Assembly (NCBI GenBank): GCA_947564305.1
Contig: CANOBT010000053.1
Location: forward strand, 1 to 34,019
DNA from: an uncultured Lachnospiraceae bacterium
GTDB taxonomy: Bacteria > Bacillota_A > Clostridia > Lachnospirales > Lachnospiraceae
Direction: 5' to 3'
DNA: 34,019 nt
Shown: in pieces, positions 14,772 to 23,694 of the stretch
Position numbering within the stretch: position 1 is the first letter of the stretch
Layout: the number at the start of each line of letters is the position of its first letter
Made by a program: the position numbers and the translations under genes
Notes under the pieces: model-generated
Told to the model about the DNA's origin: nothing
The model's input: only the letters and a program-made list of their open reading frames with translations
Database searches by the model: none

Positions 14772-15974
14772 TTAAACAAAATATACTTTTACCTCTGTCC
14801 CTGCCGGAAGCGGGGGGCTTCCCGCCGGAATCTCTCCTAACAAATTGCAGTCTATCATAGACGATACAGACCCATTTTTCTGATTTTTTATCTGCTCAAA
14901 CACCAGTCTGCCTGTCTCAATCCTGGCTATCCCTCTTAATATCCGTGTTCCCCTGCTGTATTTTTCAAAGGGCTCTGCAAGAACTGCCTGTGCTTCCGTC
15001 AGATGAATCTTACGTTGACCACACAGTTTTTTCATATATGGCAGCCCCACATACATCAGCCCAACAGATGCCGCGCCGGGATTTCCAGACAGTCCCAAAA
15101 TAATCTTTCCATCCTTAACTGCTGCCAGCATCGCACCGCCGGGTTTGAATGAAAGCCTATGAAACAGTATCTTTGCGCCAATCTGTTCTACGACCTTCGG
15201 CACATAATCATAATCACCCACTGAGACTCCACCTGTAGTAATCACCATATCACTGTTTCGAAGCGCCTCCTGAATTTTATCCGCAAGTGTATCAACCTCA
15301 TCTGGAACAATACCGTAATTTCTTGGTATCATTCCATATCTTCGTATATATCCTGCAAGGAGGAATGGATTCGTATTATAAATTTTTCCTTCCGGCAGCG
15401 CCTGCCCTTGTCTGGCAAGCTCACTTCCTGTGCTGAGTACTGCGATTTCCGGCTTTTGAAACACATGAACACTGCGCATTCCCTGTCCGGCCATAACTGC
15501 TGCATCTGCTGCCCCGATGATTTTCCCGCTCTCTATCAGGCGTACATTCTGTTGAACATCCTCTCCTGGGTAAACAATATTTCCTGGTTCTGATGGTCGA
15601 AAAAAACGGACCTCATTTTGTGTAAAAAACGTTTCTTCATACTTTACTACCGTATCTGCCCCTTCTGGAACCATAGCCCCCGTCATAATCCTAGCAGCTT
15701 TTCCTTTTGTGACTGGACACTCTCCAACACTACCTGCCGGAATCGTTTCCGTAACTTTAAGTGTAACAGGATGTTCCTTTGACGCTTCCTGAATATCCTT
15801 ACTCCGAATCGCATAACCGTCATAGGCGCTTCTTCTAAAAGAGGGAACGGCAATCCTGGCTGTGACATTTTCTGCCAAAACTCTGCCATAGGCTTCTTCA
15901 ATCTGGATTTCCTCCGTCCTCAGATTCACGCTCACTTCACAAAGGGCCTGACAAGCTTCCTTCATCCCTGCCAT
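14772..15974 (-). CDS. moeA: molybdopterin molybdenumtransferase MoeA
   Basis: The 400-residue cytoplasmic enzyme inserts molybdenum into adenylylated molybdopterin. Family landmarks are present: EEAYGRVLAENVTA, VPSFRRSAYDGYAI, ARIMTGAMVPEGADTVVKYE, LSTGSELARQG, ITTGGVSVGDYDYVPKVVE and FKPGGAMLAAVKDGKIILGL with SGNPGAASVG. Length is normal. The start follows AGAGGTGG and overlaps the upstream mobAB gene by 38 bases. As the last gene of the long asr-nar transcript it supplies cofactor for the nitrate reductase encoded there. Confidence 0.95.
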   Translation of the reverse strand: MAGMKEACQALCEVSVNLRTEEIQIEEAYGRVLAENVTARIAVPSFRRSAYDGYAIRSKDIQEASKEHPVTLKVTETIPAGSVGECPVTKGKAARIMTGAMVPEGADTVVKYEETFFTQNEVRFFRPSEPGNIVYPGEDVQQNVRLIESGKIIGAADAAVMAGQGMRSVHVFQKPEIAVLSTGSELARQGQALPEGKIYNTNPFLLAGYIRRYGMIPRNYGIVPDEVDTLADKIQEALRNSDMVITTGGVSVGDYDYVPKVVEQIGAKILFHRLSFKPGGAMLAAVKDGKIILGLSGNPGAASVGLMYVGLPYMKKLCGQRKIHLTEAQAVLAEPFEKYSRGTRILRGIARIETGRLVFEQIKNQKNGSVSSMIDCNLLGEIPAGSPPLPAGTEVKVYFV

Positions 15975-17049
15975 TGTTCCACCTCTTTCTTAATACACCA
16001 GTCTCATACGCCTCTATGATAAACTTCCCGACAGCCTCTACATCGTTTATCGGAAATATCGGAAGATGCTCCTGCGGGCTCTGGAGGATTTCCCTATCTG
16101 AAGCATAGGCAAGCCTCCCGCTCAAATCGAAAGCAGGTTCCTTCCCTGTCTCTCTTCTTACAACTTCTATTTTGGGATATCCACTCCATTTAAATCCTTC
16201 CAGCAGAACAATATCTGCCTCCGGCGCAAGCTTCACAACATCCTCCTCCGTAATCGTCCTTCTTTCCGTAAGTGTATACTTCTCTCCGTCATAAATAACC
16301 GAAGTTCTTGCACCTGCCTGAAAAAAGCGATAGCTGTCCGTCCCCGGCACATCTGGCTCATAACTGTGGCCGTCGTGTTTGACCGTTGCCACCTGAAGCC
16401 CCTGCCGGATGAGAATGGGTATCAATTGCTCAATCAACGTTGTCTTCCCAGAGTTCTTCCATCCGGCAACAGCAAGGCAACTCCGATTATTGACGCTCTG
16501 AAATTCCTCCGGAGTATTGACATTTTTCAATCGCCAGGAGTTTTCTCCTGCCTGGTACCATGTTACACGCAGACTTGACAGCATATCCCGCATCTTGTAA
16601 TTCTTCTGTTCCAGACATTGTCCCAGCCGCTCAGCACAGCTTTTTTTATAGACGCCGCACAATGGATGTATTCTTCCGTCACTATCCGCCGCGATGACGG
16701 CATCCGTCTCTTTCCCCAATGCATCACACATTTCTTCCGCCATCGTTCTCGAAAATAACGGAACGTCACATGGCACCACCACAAGCGCATCAGATAAACA
16801 AGAAGCTAAGGCAGAATACAAGCCCCCCAAAGGACCTGCATCCAGAAAGATATCATTCACCATAGGATATCTGATTTCCGGATGTTTCTCCTTATGATCC
16901 ACCGAAATCAACAGTTCCTGGAATCCGCTCAGTTCATATACGAGTTTGTCCAGAAAGCGAATGCCGTCAAGCCGCAGTTCTGCCTTATTCCTGCCCATAC
17001 GCCTACTCTTTCCACCTGCAAGAATCACTACGCCATATTTCATAGTCAT
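15937..17049 (-). CDS. mobAB: MobA-MobB fusion, molybdenum cofactor guanylylation
   Basis: The 370-residue protein joins two Moco enzymes. Residues 1 to about 185 are MobA: VVILAGGKSRRMGRNKAEL, FLDAGPLGGLYSAL, VVPCDVPLFS. This is the GTP:molybdopterin guanylyltransferase making the bis-MGD form used by nitrate reductases. Residues about 190-365 are MobB, with Walker A GWKNSGKT at 196-203, VATVKHDGHSYEPDVPGTDS and VLLEGFKWSGYPKIEVVR. MobA and MobB are separate in many bacteria. The gene begins two bases after the TDT transporter stop; no strong ribosome site is seen, so translation may be coupled. Confidence 0.93.
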   Translation of the reverse strand: MTMKYGVVILAGGKSRRMGRNKAELRLDGIRFLDKLVYELSGFQELLISVDHKEKHPEIRYPMVNDIFLDAGPLGGLYSALASCLSDALVVVPCDVPLFSRTMAEEMCDALGKETDAVIAADSDGRIHPLCGVYKKSCAERLGQCLEQKNYKMRDMLSSLRVTWYQAGENSWRLKNVNTPEEFQSVNNRSCLAVAGWKNSGKTTLIEQLIPILIRQGLQVATVKHDGHSYEPDVPGTDSYRFFQAGARTSVIYDGEKYTLTERRTITEEDVVKLAPEADIVLLEGFKWSGYPKIEVVRRETGKEPAFDLSGRLAYASDREILQSPQEHLPIFPINDVEAVGKFIIEAYETGVLRKRWNNGRDEGSLSGPL

Positions 17050-17051
17050 CT

Positions 17052-17981
17052 TTATTTTCTCTCAATTTTCAGTGCCATAATGAGAAAATTGAGCAAAACA
17101 AATCCAATGATCATTGTTGTGAGATAAATCTGGATTCCTGCCAATTGTCCTGTCAGTCCCGCGAAGGCCTCCATTCCATTTCCCTCCAGAAACCCAGTCA
17201 TTTTATTCGTTGCCACGATTCCGATTGCCATTGGGAATGTCATCCCCGCAAACCCTGGCGCGAAAGAAAATGAGAAAAATTTCGGCAGTTTAATGATAAT
17301 AAATGTCAACGAGGCCAGTATACAAAAATATAATAGAAAAACCAGAATGCGATTTGGCGTTTCCGCCAGGTTCAGATAACTCACCAGACACAGGCTGCAT
17401 GGTGCAAGCAGTACAGCCATTGTGTGATATACCGGCGGTTTTACTTCTACCGTGAGCAATCTTCGTAGCATAAATGGAAGAATCACAAAATAAATTACAA
17501 TTCCGTAATACAGCACAATTTTCAAAACCGGTGCAATGTCCATCGCACCCCCGACAACACAGCTTACCATAATCCCGTTATATGTAACGAACCAACTCGG
17601 CACAAACGTATTGATATCTCTGTTCTTTACTACATTTCGATAGGTAAAAACGAATATATGGACTGCATGAACAGTCAATCCTATCAGCAGCATCGCTTTC
17701 CCCAGAACTGGAATATACTCAAAATAATAGCTTCCGAGCAGCATCAGAACCATCGTAAAACCTGCATATAAACTACATGGCACTGTGGTCTCATACTCTT
17801 TTTTACAGGTTAGAGGATATTTTATAAGCTTCACAATATAAAGGAGTAAAATAACTGTAGCCGTCCACATCGTCAGGTGGCGGACCCAGGTATATCCCAT
17901 CCCCGAATATACATTTCCAAGCGTTAAAGCCCCCACAAATGTAGGCAGTACAGGCACCGGCATTCTCTCTAATCGTTTCAT
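17052..17981 (-). CDS. TDT-family (TehA/SLAC1-like) anion transporter
   Basis: The start is ATG 17981 (MKRLERMPVPVLPTFVGALT), with GGAG seven bases upstream; an ATG two codons earlier is too close to that site. The 309-residue protein has about ten hydrophobic segments. The opening PVPVLPTFVGALTLGNVY and the later FAPGFAGMTFPMAIGIVATN fit the TDT family, which includes the TehA and SLAC1 anion channels and the Mae1 malate and Ssu1 sulfite carriers. Its place between the nitrate reductase cluster and the Moco genes suggests nitrate, nitrite, sulfite or formate as substrate. This is inference from context. Confidence 0.82.
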   Translation of the reverse strand: MKRLERMPVPVLPTFVGALTLGNVYSGMGYTWVRHLTMWTATVILLLYIVKLIKYPLTCKKEYETTVPCSLYAGFTMVLMLLGSYYFEYIPVLGKAMLLIGLTVHAVHIFVFTYRNVVKNRDINTFVPSWFVTYNGIMVSCVVGGAMDIAPVLKIVLYYGIVIYFVILPFMLRRLLTVEVKPPVYHTMAVLLAPCSLCLVSYLNLAETPNRILVFLLYFCILASLTFIIIKLPKFFSFSFAPGFAGMTFPMAIGIVATNKMTGFLEGNGMEAFAGLTGQLAGIQIYLTTMIIGFVLLNFLIMALKIERK

Positions 17982-17992
17982 AGGCATTCTCC

Positions 17993-19225
17993 TTATTCCT
18001 CTTCATAGTAATATTCAAAATTCTCATTCATATGGAAGAAATCTGAATAATCCACATCAAAAATTGGTTTCTTTACTTTCCGTACATCTATTTTCCGTGC
18101 AATAAGCTGCTGAAGGATTCCGCCATACGCCAAATCGCCCTGGAGCACCGCCCCGACAATCTTCCCGTCCTTATGTAAAATCTTCTTGTAAGAATCCTTC
18201 GTTTCCTTCACCTCTACGTTCACACCATCTTCATCTGAATTTACATTGCCTAATGACATACTTGGAATCCCCAGAAAATTCATCGTGGATTTGCTGGCAA
18301 AAAAATCTGTCATCTTTCTCGGCACCCCCGCCATATTGCTGGCAGCGACAATCCCTTCTTTTACCGCTGCCGGCCAGATGGGACTGGTCCCGGACACATC
18401 TCCCGCACCGTAAATATGATCGTCACTGGTCTTTCCTGTTTCATCATAGAGCAATCCAAATTTGCTGGTTTCAATACCGGTTCCCTTCAAAAATTCTACA
18501 TTGGAACGAACCCCCGCTGTCACTACCAGATAATCACAGGGAAGAATTGTGCCATCTGTGAGGATCGCTTCTGTGATCTTATTGCCTGTATCCAACGTTA
18601 CTTCCTGCACTCCCACACCGTAATACTGCTTAATACCGCTCTGGGTAAATGCCTTCTGATAAGTCTCGGCTGCCCTTTGATCAAGCTGCTTAGCCAGAAG
18701 CCATCCTGCCATCTCAACCATCGTTACTTTCACGCCCAATTCCAGAAAACCAACGGCACAATCCATTCCTATCAGCCCGGCTCCCATGACAATAATATGT
18801 TTGGCGCTTCCCGCCACATTTTTTAAGATTTCAATATCATCAATATTTCTAAACCCGATCACATTCTTTGCTTTCTCCAGATTCTTCACAGGCGGAATAA
18901 AAGTATGGGAACCCGTAGCAATCAGTAGTTTGTCATAGTTGACTGCTTCCCCATTATCTAAAATAACCTGTTTTTCCTCTGGTTTCACTGATGTACATTC
19001 TGCGCCCTTTACCCAGTTTACCCGATATAATTCCTCGAAATCCGGCTCCACAAAACGAAGCTGCTCCATGCTCCGCTGTCCGCTCAGATAATGATGGAGA
19101 ATGCACCGGGAGTAAATCGCCTGATCCTTAGAAATCAATGTAATCTCACTGTCTTTATCCTGCTTTCTGAGTTCTCTTATCCCATTGATTCCTGCCGCAG
19201 ACGCACCCACTACTACATATTTCAT
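17993..19225 (-). CDS. narC: FAD/NAD(P)-dependent oxidoreductase of nitrate reductase (NarC-like)
   Basis: The 410-residue protein is a class I pyridine nucleotide-disulfide-type flavoprotein. It has an N-terminal FAD site (VVVGASAAGINGIREL), LLIATGSHTFIPPV, the NAD(P) site IIVMGAGLIGMDCAVGFLEL and the second FAD contact IYGAGDVSGTSPIWPAAVKE. There is no redox-active Cys pair, as in NirB N-terminal and rubredoxin-reductase relatives. Size and order after a large molybdoenzyme and a small ferredoxin match the narA-narB-narC set known from Clostridium perfringens; symbols follow that scheme. It probably passes electrons from NAD(P)H to the ferredoxin subunit. TAGGAGA precedes the ATG. Confidence 0.85.
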   Translation of the reverse strand: MKYVVVGASAAGINGIRELRKQDKDSEITLISKDQAIYSRCILHHYLSGQRSMEQLRFVEPDFEELYRVNWVKGAECTSVKPEEKQVILDNGEAVNYDKLLIATGSHTFIPPVKNLEKAKNVIGFRNIDDIEILKNVAGSAKHIIVMGAGLIGMDCAVGFLELGVKVTMVEMAGWLLAKQLDQRAAETYQKAFTQSGIKQYYGVGVQEVTLDTGNKITEAILTDGTILPCDYLVVTAGVRSNVEFLKGTGIETSKFGLLYDETGKTSDDHIYGAGDVSGTSPIWPAAVKEGIVAASNMAGVPRKMTDFFASKSTMNFLGIPSMSLGNVNSDEDGVNVEVKETKDSYKKILHKDGKIVGAVLQGDLAYGGILQQLIARKIDVRKVKKPIFDVDYSDFFHMNENFEYYYEEE

Positions 19226-19240
19226 ACTTTCATCTCCTAT

Positions 19241-19281
19241 TTTGTAACCACTTGCAACACAAGTGCTTGCCTACTTGCCCG
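19241..19281 (-). repeat. leader repeat element, copy 1
   Basis: A 41-base element in the gap before the narC-like gene matches the one before the narA-like gene at 33 of 41 positions. On the minus strand it ends TGCAAGTGGTTACAAA just ahead of the ribosome site. This copy can form the hairpin CACTTG-TGTTG-CAAGTG. Confidence 0.8.
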
Positions 19282-19300
19282 TATCCTTCTTCCTACAATG

Positions 19301-19732
19301 TTATACGCTTCCCACTTCCTCCAGAGTAATCGCCTGCATCGGACATTTTTCTACACACATCGGATTGGCACTCCCGTCCTCACTCCGATGCACGCACATA
19401 TTACACTTCATGATCTCCTGCTGTAGAATACTGTCATACTTCAAGACTCCATATGGACAGGACATGATACACATATAACAACTTGCGCAATGTTCCTTAT
19501 CATATTCCACATATCCTGTCTCCGGATTCTTTTTCATCGCACCGGTCATACAGGTATACACACATTCCGGCCGTTCACAATGGCGGCAGAAAATAGGCGC
19601 CGGCCTTGTTTCACTGTCAATGGTCACGCGGTTTCTCGCATCTGCACTTTCTGTCTCATGACTGACAACACATGCAGTTACACAGGTCAGGCAGCCAATA
19701 CAGCGGCTGCGGTCAATTTTAATACGATACAT
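19301..19732 (-). CDS. narB: four-cluster [4Fe-4S] ferredoxin subunit (NarB-like)
   Basis: The 143-residue protein holds 16 cysteines in four groups: C11/14/17/21, C49/52/57/61, C82/85/88/92 and C110/113/126/130. This is the pattern of four [4Fe-4S] clusters seen in electron-transfer subunits of molybdoenzymes (HycB/DmsB type). No signal peptide, so it acts in the cytoplasm. The ATG shares one base with the stop of the catalytic gene (TAATG), with GGAGGAG upstream, so the two proteins are made together. It is the electron bridge between the flavoprotein and the molybdenum enzyme. Confidence 0.92.
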   Translation of the reverse strand: MYRIKIDRSRCIGCLTCVTACVVSHETESADARNRVTIDSETRPAPIFCRHCERPECVYTCMTGAMKKNPETGYVEYDKEHCASCYMCIMSCPYGVLKYDSILQQEIMKCNMCVHRSEDGSANPMCVEKCPMQAITLEEVGSV

Positions 19733-21831
19733 TATGCTCCTCCTTCTTTACAGCGTTCAAATCGCACCGGCGTTGCTTTGTATGAAGGTTCTTTGGAATA
19801 AGAATCATACAAAGACGGCGTCAGCTTGTTACATTCTATGTAATGAATCGGTGCATACAATTCCTCATACTGCACATTGTCCGTAATCTTTACTGCAAAT
19901 ACCGCATTTTGTCCATTTACCGAATACACGCGGATTTCATCCATTTCGTGAATATCATGTTCCTTTGCCATAGAAGTATTCATATACAGATACGCTTTCT
20001 TCGCAGAGACATCTTCCACAAACTTCACTTCTTTTGTCCTGCTCTGTGTATGCCATTGACCAACACTTCCCCGGCCTGTATTCAAAACCATCGGAAATTC
20101 TTCATTACATGGAAGCGGATTTTCCCGTACCTCCTCAAACATAAACTGTGCTTTTTTTGACGGAGTGAAAAACTTTCCGTCCTCATAAAGCCGTCTCTGT
20201 TCCGCCTCGTTTTCCTCTTCCTTCCCTGCCGGATAGGGCCACTGGATTCCATGAGAATCAGTCAGCGCGTCCCATGTTACACCGGTAAAATCACAGGGCA
20301 TCCCTTTGGAACACTCCCGCATCAGATTAAAACATTCTTTTGGAGTCTCCCAGCCTTTTAAGGCATCTCCCATGCCAAGCGCTTTTCCAACGCCAAGGAT
20401 CGCCTCGTAATCGGAAATCTCGTTCTCTCCACGCTCCAATACCGGGCGCATTGCGGAAAGGCGGCGCTCCAGATTAATATAGGTTCCTTCCTTCTTCAAT
20501 CCCGGCACAACCGGGAAGTACACCGTGCAGTCCTCGGCACTCTCGATGGTATCATAGATATCCTGCACTACAAAAAGCTCCAGCTTCTTTGCAGCGGAAG
20601 CAAACGTCTCATTGTTGGTCCAACTATGTCTCGGATTGGTGCACAGAATCCAAAGCCCTTTAATCTCGCCTGCATTGATTCCCTCAATAATCTGGTTATA
20701 AGTCTTCGTCGGTTTTTCAGCCAACATACTCTCATCAACACCAAGAACCTCCGCAATTCTTGCTCTTCTCGCCGGGTTGGTAAAATCACCGCCGCCATAA
20801 AATACTGCCGTATTGCTGAAAGATCTGGAGCCCATTGCATTGCACTGTCCGGTGATGGAGTTTGCCCCTGTTCCCGGTTTTCCAATGTTTCCCGTCATCA
20901 GCGCCAGATTGATAATCGCCTGTGCCGTGCGTACTGCCTCATATCCCTGGTTGACTCCCATGGTCCACCAGAAGGAAACCTTCTTTCCGCTGTGAATCAG
21001 TTCGACCAGCTCCAAAATCTGTTCCTGTGAGAGTCCTGTTCCCTCTGCACCTCTCTCCAATGTATAGCTCTTCACAAATTGCTTATATTCTTCAAACTTC
21101 TCCGTATGTTCCTCAATAAAGCCATGATCGAGATAATCCTTTTCAACCAACTGGTTCGCAATCGTATAAAGAAGCAGAAGGTCACTTCTCCATTTCAGGC
21201 CATACCAGTAATCTGCATTCATTGCGGTCTCCGATTTTCTAGGATCAATCACAATAATCTTATGTCCCGGCACCTGGTTTTGTCTCACTCTTCCCCATAA
21301 GATTGGATGTGCCACTACCGGGTTCGCGCCGATAAAAATAATCGTATCCGACAGTTCCAGATCTTCCAGTGTATATCCCGGCGCATCAAATCCATAGCTT
21401 TGCTTATGTGCAACCACAGCCGTTGCCATACATAGACGTGTATTTCCGTCTACATTCGTTTTCAGGTAATTTCGCATTACATGCCCAAAAACAGCAAATT
21501 CCTCCATGGTGAGCTGCCCGGTACTGATCCCGGCCACACTCTCCTGTCCGTATTTGCTCTGCAGTTCCTTCAACTTATCTGCTACATACTGAAATCCCTC
21601 TTCCCACGGTACTGTCCGGAAGCTTCCGTCCTCCTGACGGATTTTCGGCAAACTATTCGGCTTTACTGTTTTCTGCTGTTTGTCCAAGGACAATCCTTTA
21701 ATGCAGCAAAAACCGTCATTGACCGGATACCCCTTCGTAGGCACTGTCCGCACTACCCGGTTATCTTCTACATAGAAATCCAGATTACAGTCAATGGCAC
21801 AATAATTACAGGTCGATTGTATTTTTTTCAT
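19732..21831 (-). CDS. narA: molybdopterin oxidoreductase, cytoplasmic nitrate reductase (NarA-like)
   Basis: The 699-residue enzyme has the N-terminal [4Fe-4S] site C8-x2-C11-x3-C15 plus C42 or C43. The probable molybdenum ligand is C134 in GNTRLCMATA, the cysteine type of assimilatory and periplasmic nitrate reductases and some formate dehydrogenases. Other landmarks are IFIGANPVVAHPILWGRVRQ, NLALMTGNIGKPGTG and LNTGRGSVGQWHTQSRT. There is no Tat signal. Length and partners fit the ferredoxin-linked nitrate reductase of Clostridia. The start follows AAAGGG. A formate or other oxyanion substrate is possible, but mobAB, moeA and the siroheme reductases favour nitrate. Confidence 0.87.
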   Translation of the reverse strand: MKKIQSTCNYCAIDCNLDFYVEDNRVVRTVPTKGYPVNDGFCCIKGLSLDKQQKTVKPNSLPKIRQEDGSFRTVPWEEGFQYVADKLKELQSKYGQESVAGISTGQLTMEEFAVFGHVMRNYLKTNVDGNTRLCMATAVVAHKQSYGFDAPGYTLEDLELSDTIIFIGANPVVAHPILWGRVRQNQVPGHKIIVIDPRKSETAMNADYWYGLKWRSDLLLLYTIANQLVEKDYLDHGFIEEHTEKFEEYKQFVKSYTLERGAEGTGLSQEQILELVELIHSGKKVSFWWTMGVNQGYEAVRTAQAIINLALMTGNIGKPGTGANSITGQCNAMGSRSFSNTAVFYGGGDFTNPARRARIAEVLGVDESMLAEKPTKTYNQIIEGINAGEIKGLWILCTNPRHSWTNNETFASAAKKLELFVVQDIYDTIESAEDCTVYFPVVPGLKKEGTYINLERRLSAMRPVLERGENEISDYEAILGVGKALGMGDALKGWETPKECFNLMRECSKGMPCDFTGVTWDALTDSHGIQWPYPAGKEEENEAEQRRLYEDGKFFTPSKKAQFMFEEVRENPLPCNEEFPMVLNTGRGSVGQWHTQSRTKEVKFVEDVSAKKAYLYMNTSMAKEHDIHEMDEIRVYSVNGQNAVFAVKITDNVQYEELYAPIHYIECNKLTPSLYDSYSKEPSYKATPVRFERCKEGGA

Positions 21832-21845
21832 GTCATTACCCTTTC

Positions 21846-21886
21846 TTTGTAACCACTTGCATTGCAGGTGATTATCTACTTACCCG
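21846..21886 (-). repeat. leader repeat element, copy 2
   Basis: Second copy of the 41-base element, in the 87-base gap between asrC and narA. On the minus strand it runs CGGGTAAGTAG ... TGCAAGTGGTTACAAA and ends just before the ribosome site. The hairpin arms here carry one mismatch (CACCTG/CAAGTG). Confidence 0.8.
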
Positions 21887-21918
21887 CATTTTTCTTTCAT
21901 GCGATGCCTCACACTATA

Positions 21919-22890
21919 TCAGTCAAAATGAATTCCATCCCAGTAAACACATTTCTTCATGATCGTCTCCGGCATCAATTCCACCCCGTCCAATGCCCAT
22001 TTTTTATATTCTTCAAATCCTACCCTGTCAATGATATATCCGATATGCTCTTTTCTTGCCGGTGCATCAGGTGAAATAAACTTCTCCACAAACTTATATG
22101 TATTCAGAATGATTTTAATAATATTGTCCGCATCCGCCCACACCAGGAAATCCTCTCCCAGTCTCGGATTTTTCTTTCCGGTTCTTCCCATGAGCGTCAG
22201 TTTATAATATTTTTTCTTGCTTCTTGTCAATGCCCTGGTGGGACATTTGGTGATACACACTCCGCAGCCGATACATTTCTCTTCATCTCTGACAATCTTA
22301 TAATTTTCCACCCTTAGAGCGCTGACAGACAGCTTCTGGCAGCCCTTTACACATGCCTGGCAGTTCACACAGCGATTAGGGTCATATTGTGGCATTGTCA
22401 TGCCAATAATTCCAAAATCATGCATTCTTGCCTTTGCACAGTCATTGGAGCATCCTGTACATGCAATTTTGAAATGCAGGTCATTCGGAAATACTTCCTT
22501 TTCTATCCGCTTTGCCATCTCTGCCGTATTGTAGTTTGCAAATGGACAAACATTATTTCCGATACACGCGCTGATATTTCTTGTTCCTGATGCCGGATAT
22601 CCGGTATTCGGATCTGTCTGATTAATCTCTAGCAATTCAATAATCGGCTGCAGCTTTTTATTGATCTCCTCCATGTCTTCATAACGTATCCCCTCAATCT
22701 CAAACCCCTGCCGTGTTGTCAGATGCACATATCCATTGCCATAAGTCTGTGCGATCTCCTGCACCATTCCCAATACTTCGGCATTCAGATATCCTCCGGG
22801 AACACGGATTCTAGAAGCACCGATTCCACGGACTTTTGAAACACGAAACGCATTTTTCTTTAATTTCTTTGTATTAATATCCAGTCCCAC
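21919..22890 (-). CDS. asrC: anaerobic sulfite reductase subunit C (siroheme)
   Basis: The 323-residue protein starts at GTG 22890 (GGAGGTGG upstream). The siroheme/[4Fe-4S] ligands are C109-x5-C115 (ACIGNNVCPF) and C147-x3-C151 (TGCSNDCAKAR). A ferredoxin insert with two cysteine groups follows (CVNCQACVKGCQ, CIGCGVCITKCP). This is the AsrC catalytic subunit, which reduces sulfite to sulfide with electrons from AsrB and AsrA; related enzymes also reduce nitrite to ammonium. It is the last of asrABC and is followed by the nitrate reductase genes on the same strand. Confidence 0.93.
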   Translation of the reverse strand: MGLDINTKKLKKNAFRVSKVRGIGASRIRVPGGYLNAEVLGMVQEIAQTYGNGYVHLTTRQGFEIEGIRYEDMEEINKKLQPIIELLEINQTDPNTGYPASGTRNISACIGNNVCPFANYNTAEMAKRIEKEVFPNDLHFKIACTGCSNDCAKARMHDFGIIGMTMPQYDPNRCVNCQACVKGCQKLSVSALRVENYKIVRDEEKCIGCGVCITKCPTRALTRSKKKYYKLTLMGRTGKKNPRLGEDFLVWADADNIIKIILNTYKFVEKFISPDAPARKEHIGYIIDRVGFEEYKKWALDGVELMPETIMKKCVYWDGIHFD

Positions 22891-22902
22891 TCATACCACC
22901 TC

Positions 22903-23694
22903 CTAATCAATCAATTCTTTTCCTTCCACATAATTAAATACGGGTCCATCCAGACAAATATACGTAGAGCCAATCTTACAGTGACCACATTTTCCAAGTC
23001 CGCAGCACATCTTTCTCTCATGGGAAATCCAGATATTCTCTTCCTTCACGCCCAACTTCAAGATTTCCATCATGGTAAATTTAATCATGACCGGAGGGCC
23101 GACACAGATAAATGCGGTGTTCTCCAGATTTTGAAACTGCAGGCCCGGTATGTACTTTGTAACCATCCCTGTTGCCCCCTGGTATCCTTCCGGAGCAGTA
23201 TCTACGGTCTGAATTACTTTTATTTTCTCGTTCCAAAATTTAAAATCCTCTTTAAAAAGTATATCCTTCGGGGACTTAAATCCTGCAATCAACGTCGTGC
23301 TTATCGCCTCATCCGTATGATGTGCAAAGTAATCTACGACTCCTCTGACCGGGGAAAGTCCGGTTCCCCCTGCAATCACTACCAGCTCTTTTCCTTTATA
23401 ATTCTCAATGACAAAACCATTGCCATATGGCCCACGGATAAAAAGCTGATTTCCTACATAATTTTCAAAAATCTCATTGGTAACTTTTCCAACCCGCCGG
23501 ATGGTAAAATCTACGGTATCCTCACCAATACCGCTGACTGAAATCGGCGCCTCCCCATACTTTGGAAGTGATATCTCAAAAAACTGCCCCGGCTTTACGT
23601 CTCCAATAAATCCCATACGGAAGGTATATTCTAAATCTGTATGTTTGATGACCTCCCGTATTGTCGATAACTGAGGAATATATTCATTTTTCAT
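22903..23694 (-). CDS. asrB: anaerobic sulfite reductase subunit B (FAD/NAD)
   Basis: The 263-residue protein is of the ferredoxin-NADP reductase type. It has a flavin-binding barrel (PGQFFEISLPKYGEAPISVS, FIRGPYGNGF), a nucleotide domain (VVIAGGTGLSPVRGVVDY, FICVGPPVMIKFTMMEILK) and a C-terminal iron-sulfur tail (CCGLGKCGHCKIGSTYICLD). It takes electrons from NADH for AsrC. Its start overlaps the asrA stop by four bases, with GGAGGAAAA upstream. Confidence 0.94.
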   Translation of the reverse strand: MKNEYIPQLSTIREVIKHTDLEYTFRMGFIGDVKPGQFFEISLPKYGEAPISVSGIGEDTVDFTIRRVGKVTNEIFENYVGNQLFIRGPYGNGFVIENYKGKELVVIAGGTGLSPVRGVVDYFAHHTDEAISTTLIAGFKSPKDILFKEDFKFWNEKIKVIQTVDTAPEGYQGATGMVTKYIPGLQFQNLENTAFICVGPPVMIKFTMMEILKLGVKEENIWISHERKMCCGLGKCGHCKIGSTYICLDGPVFNYVEGKELID

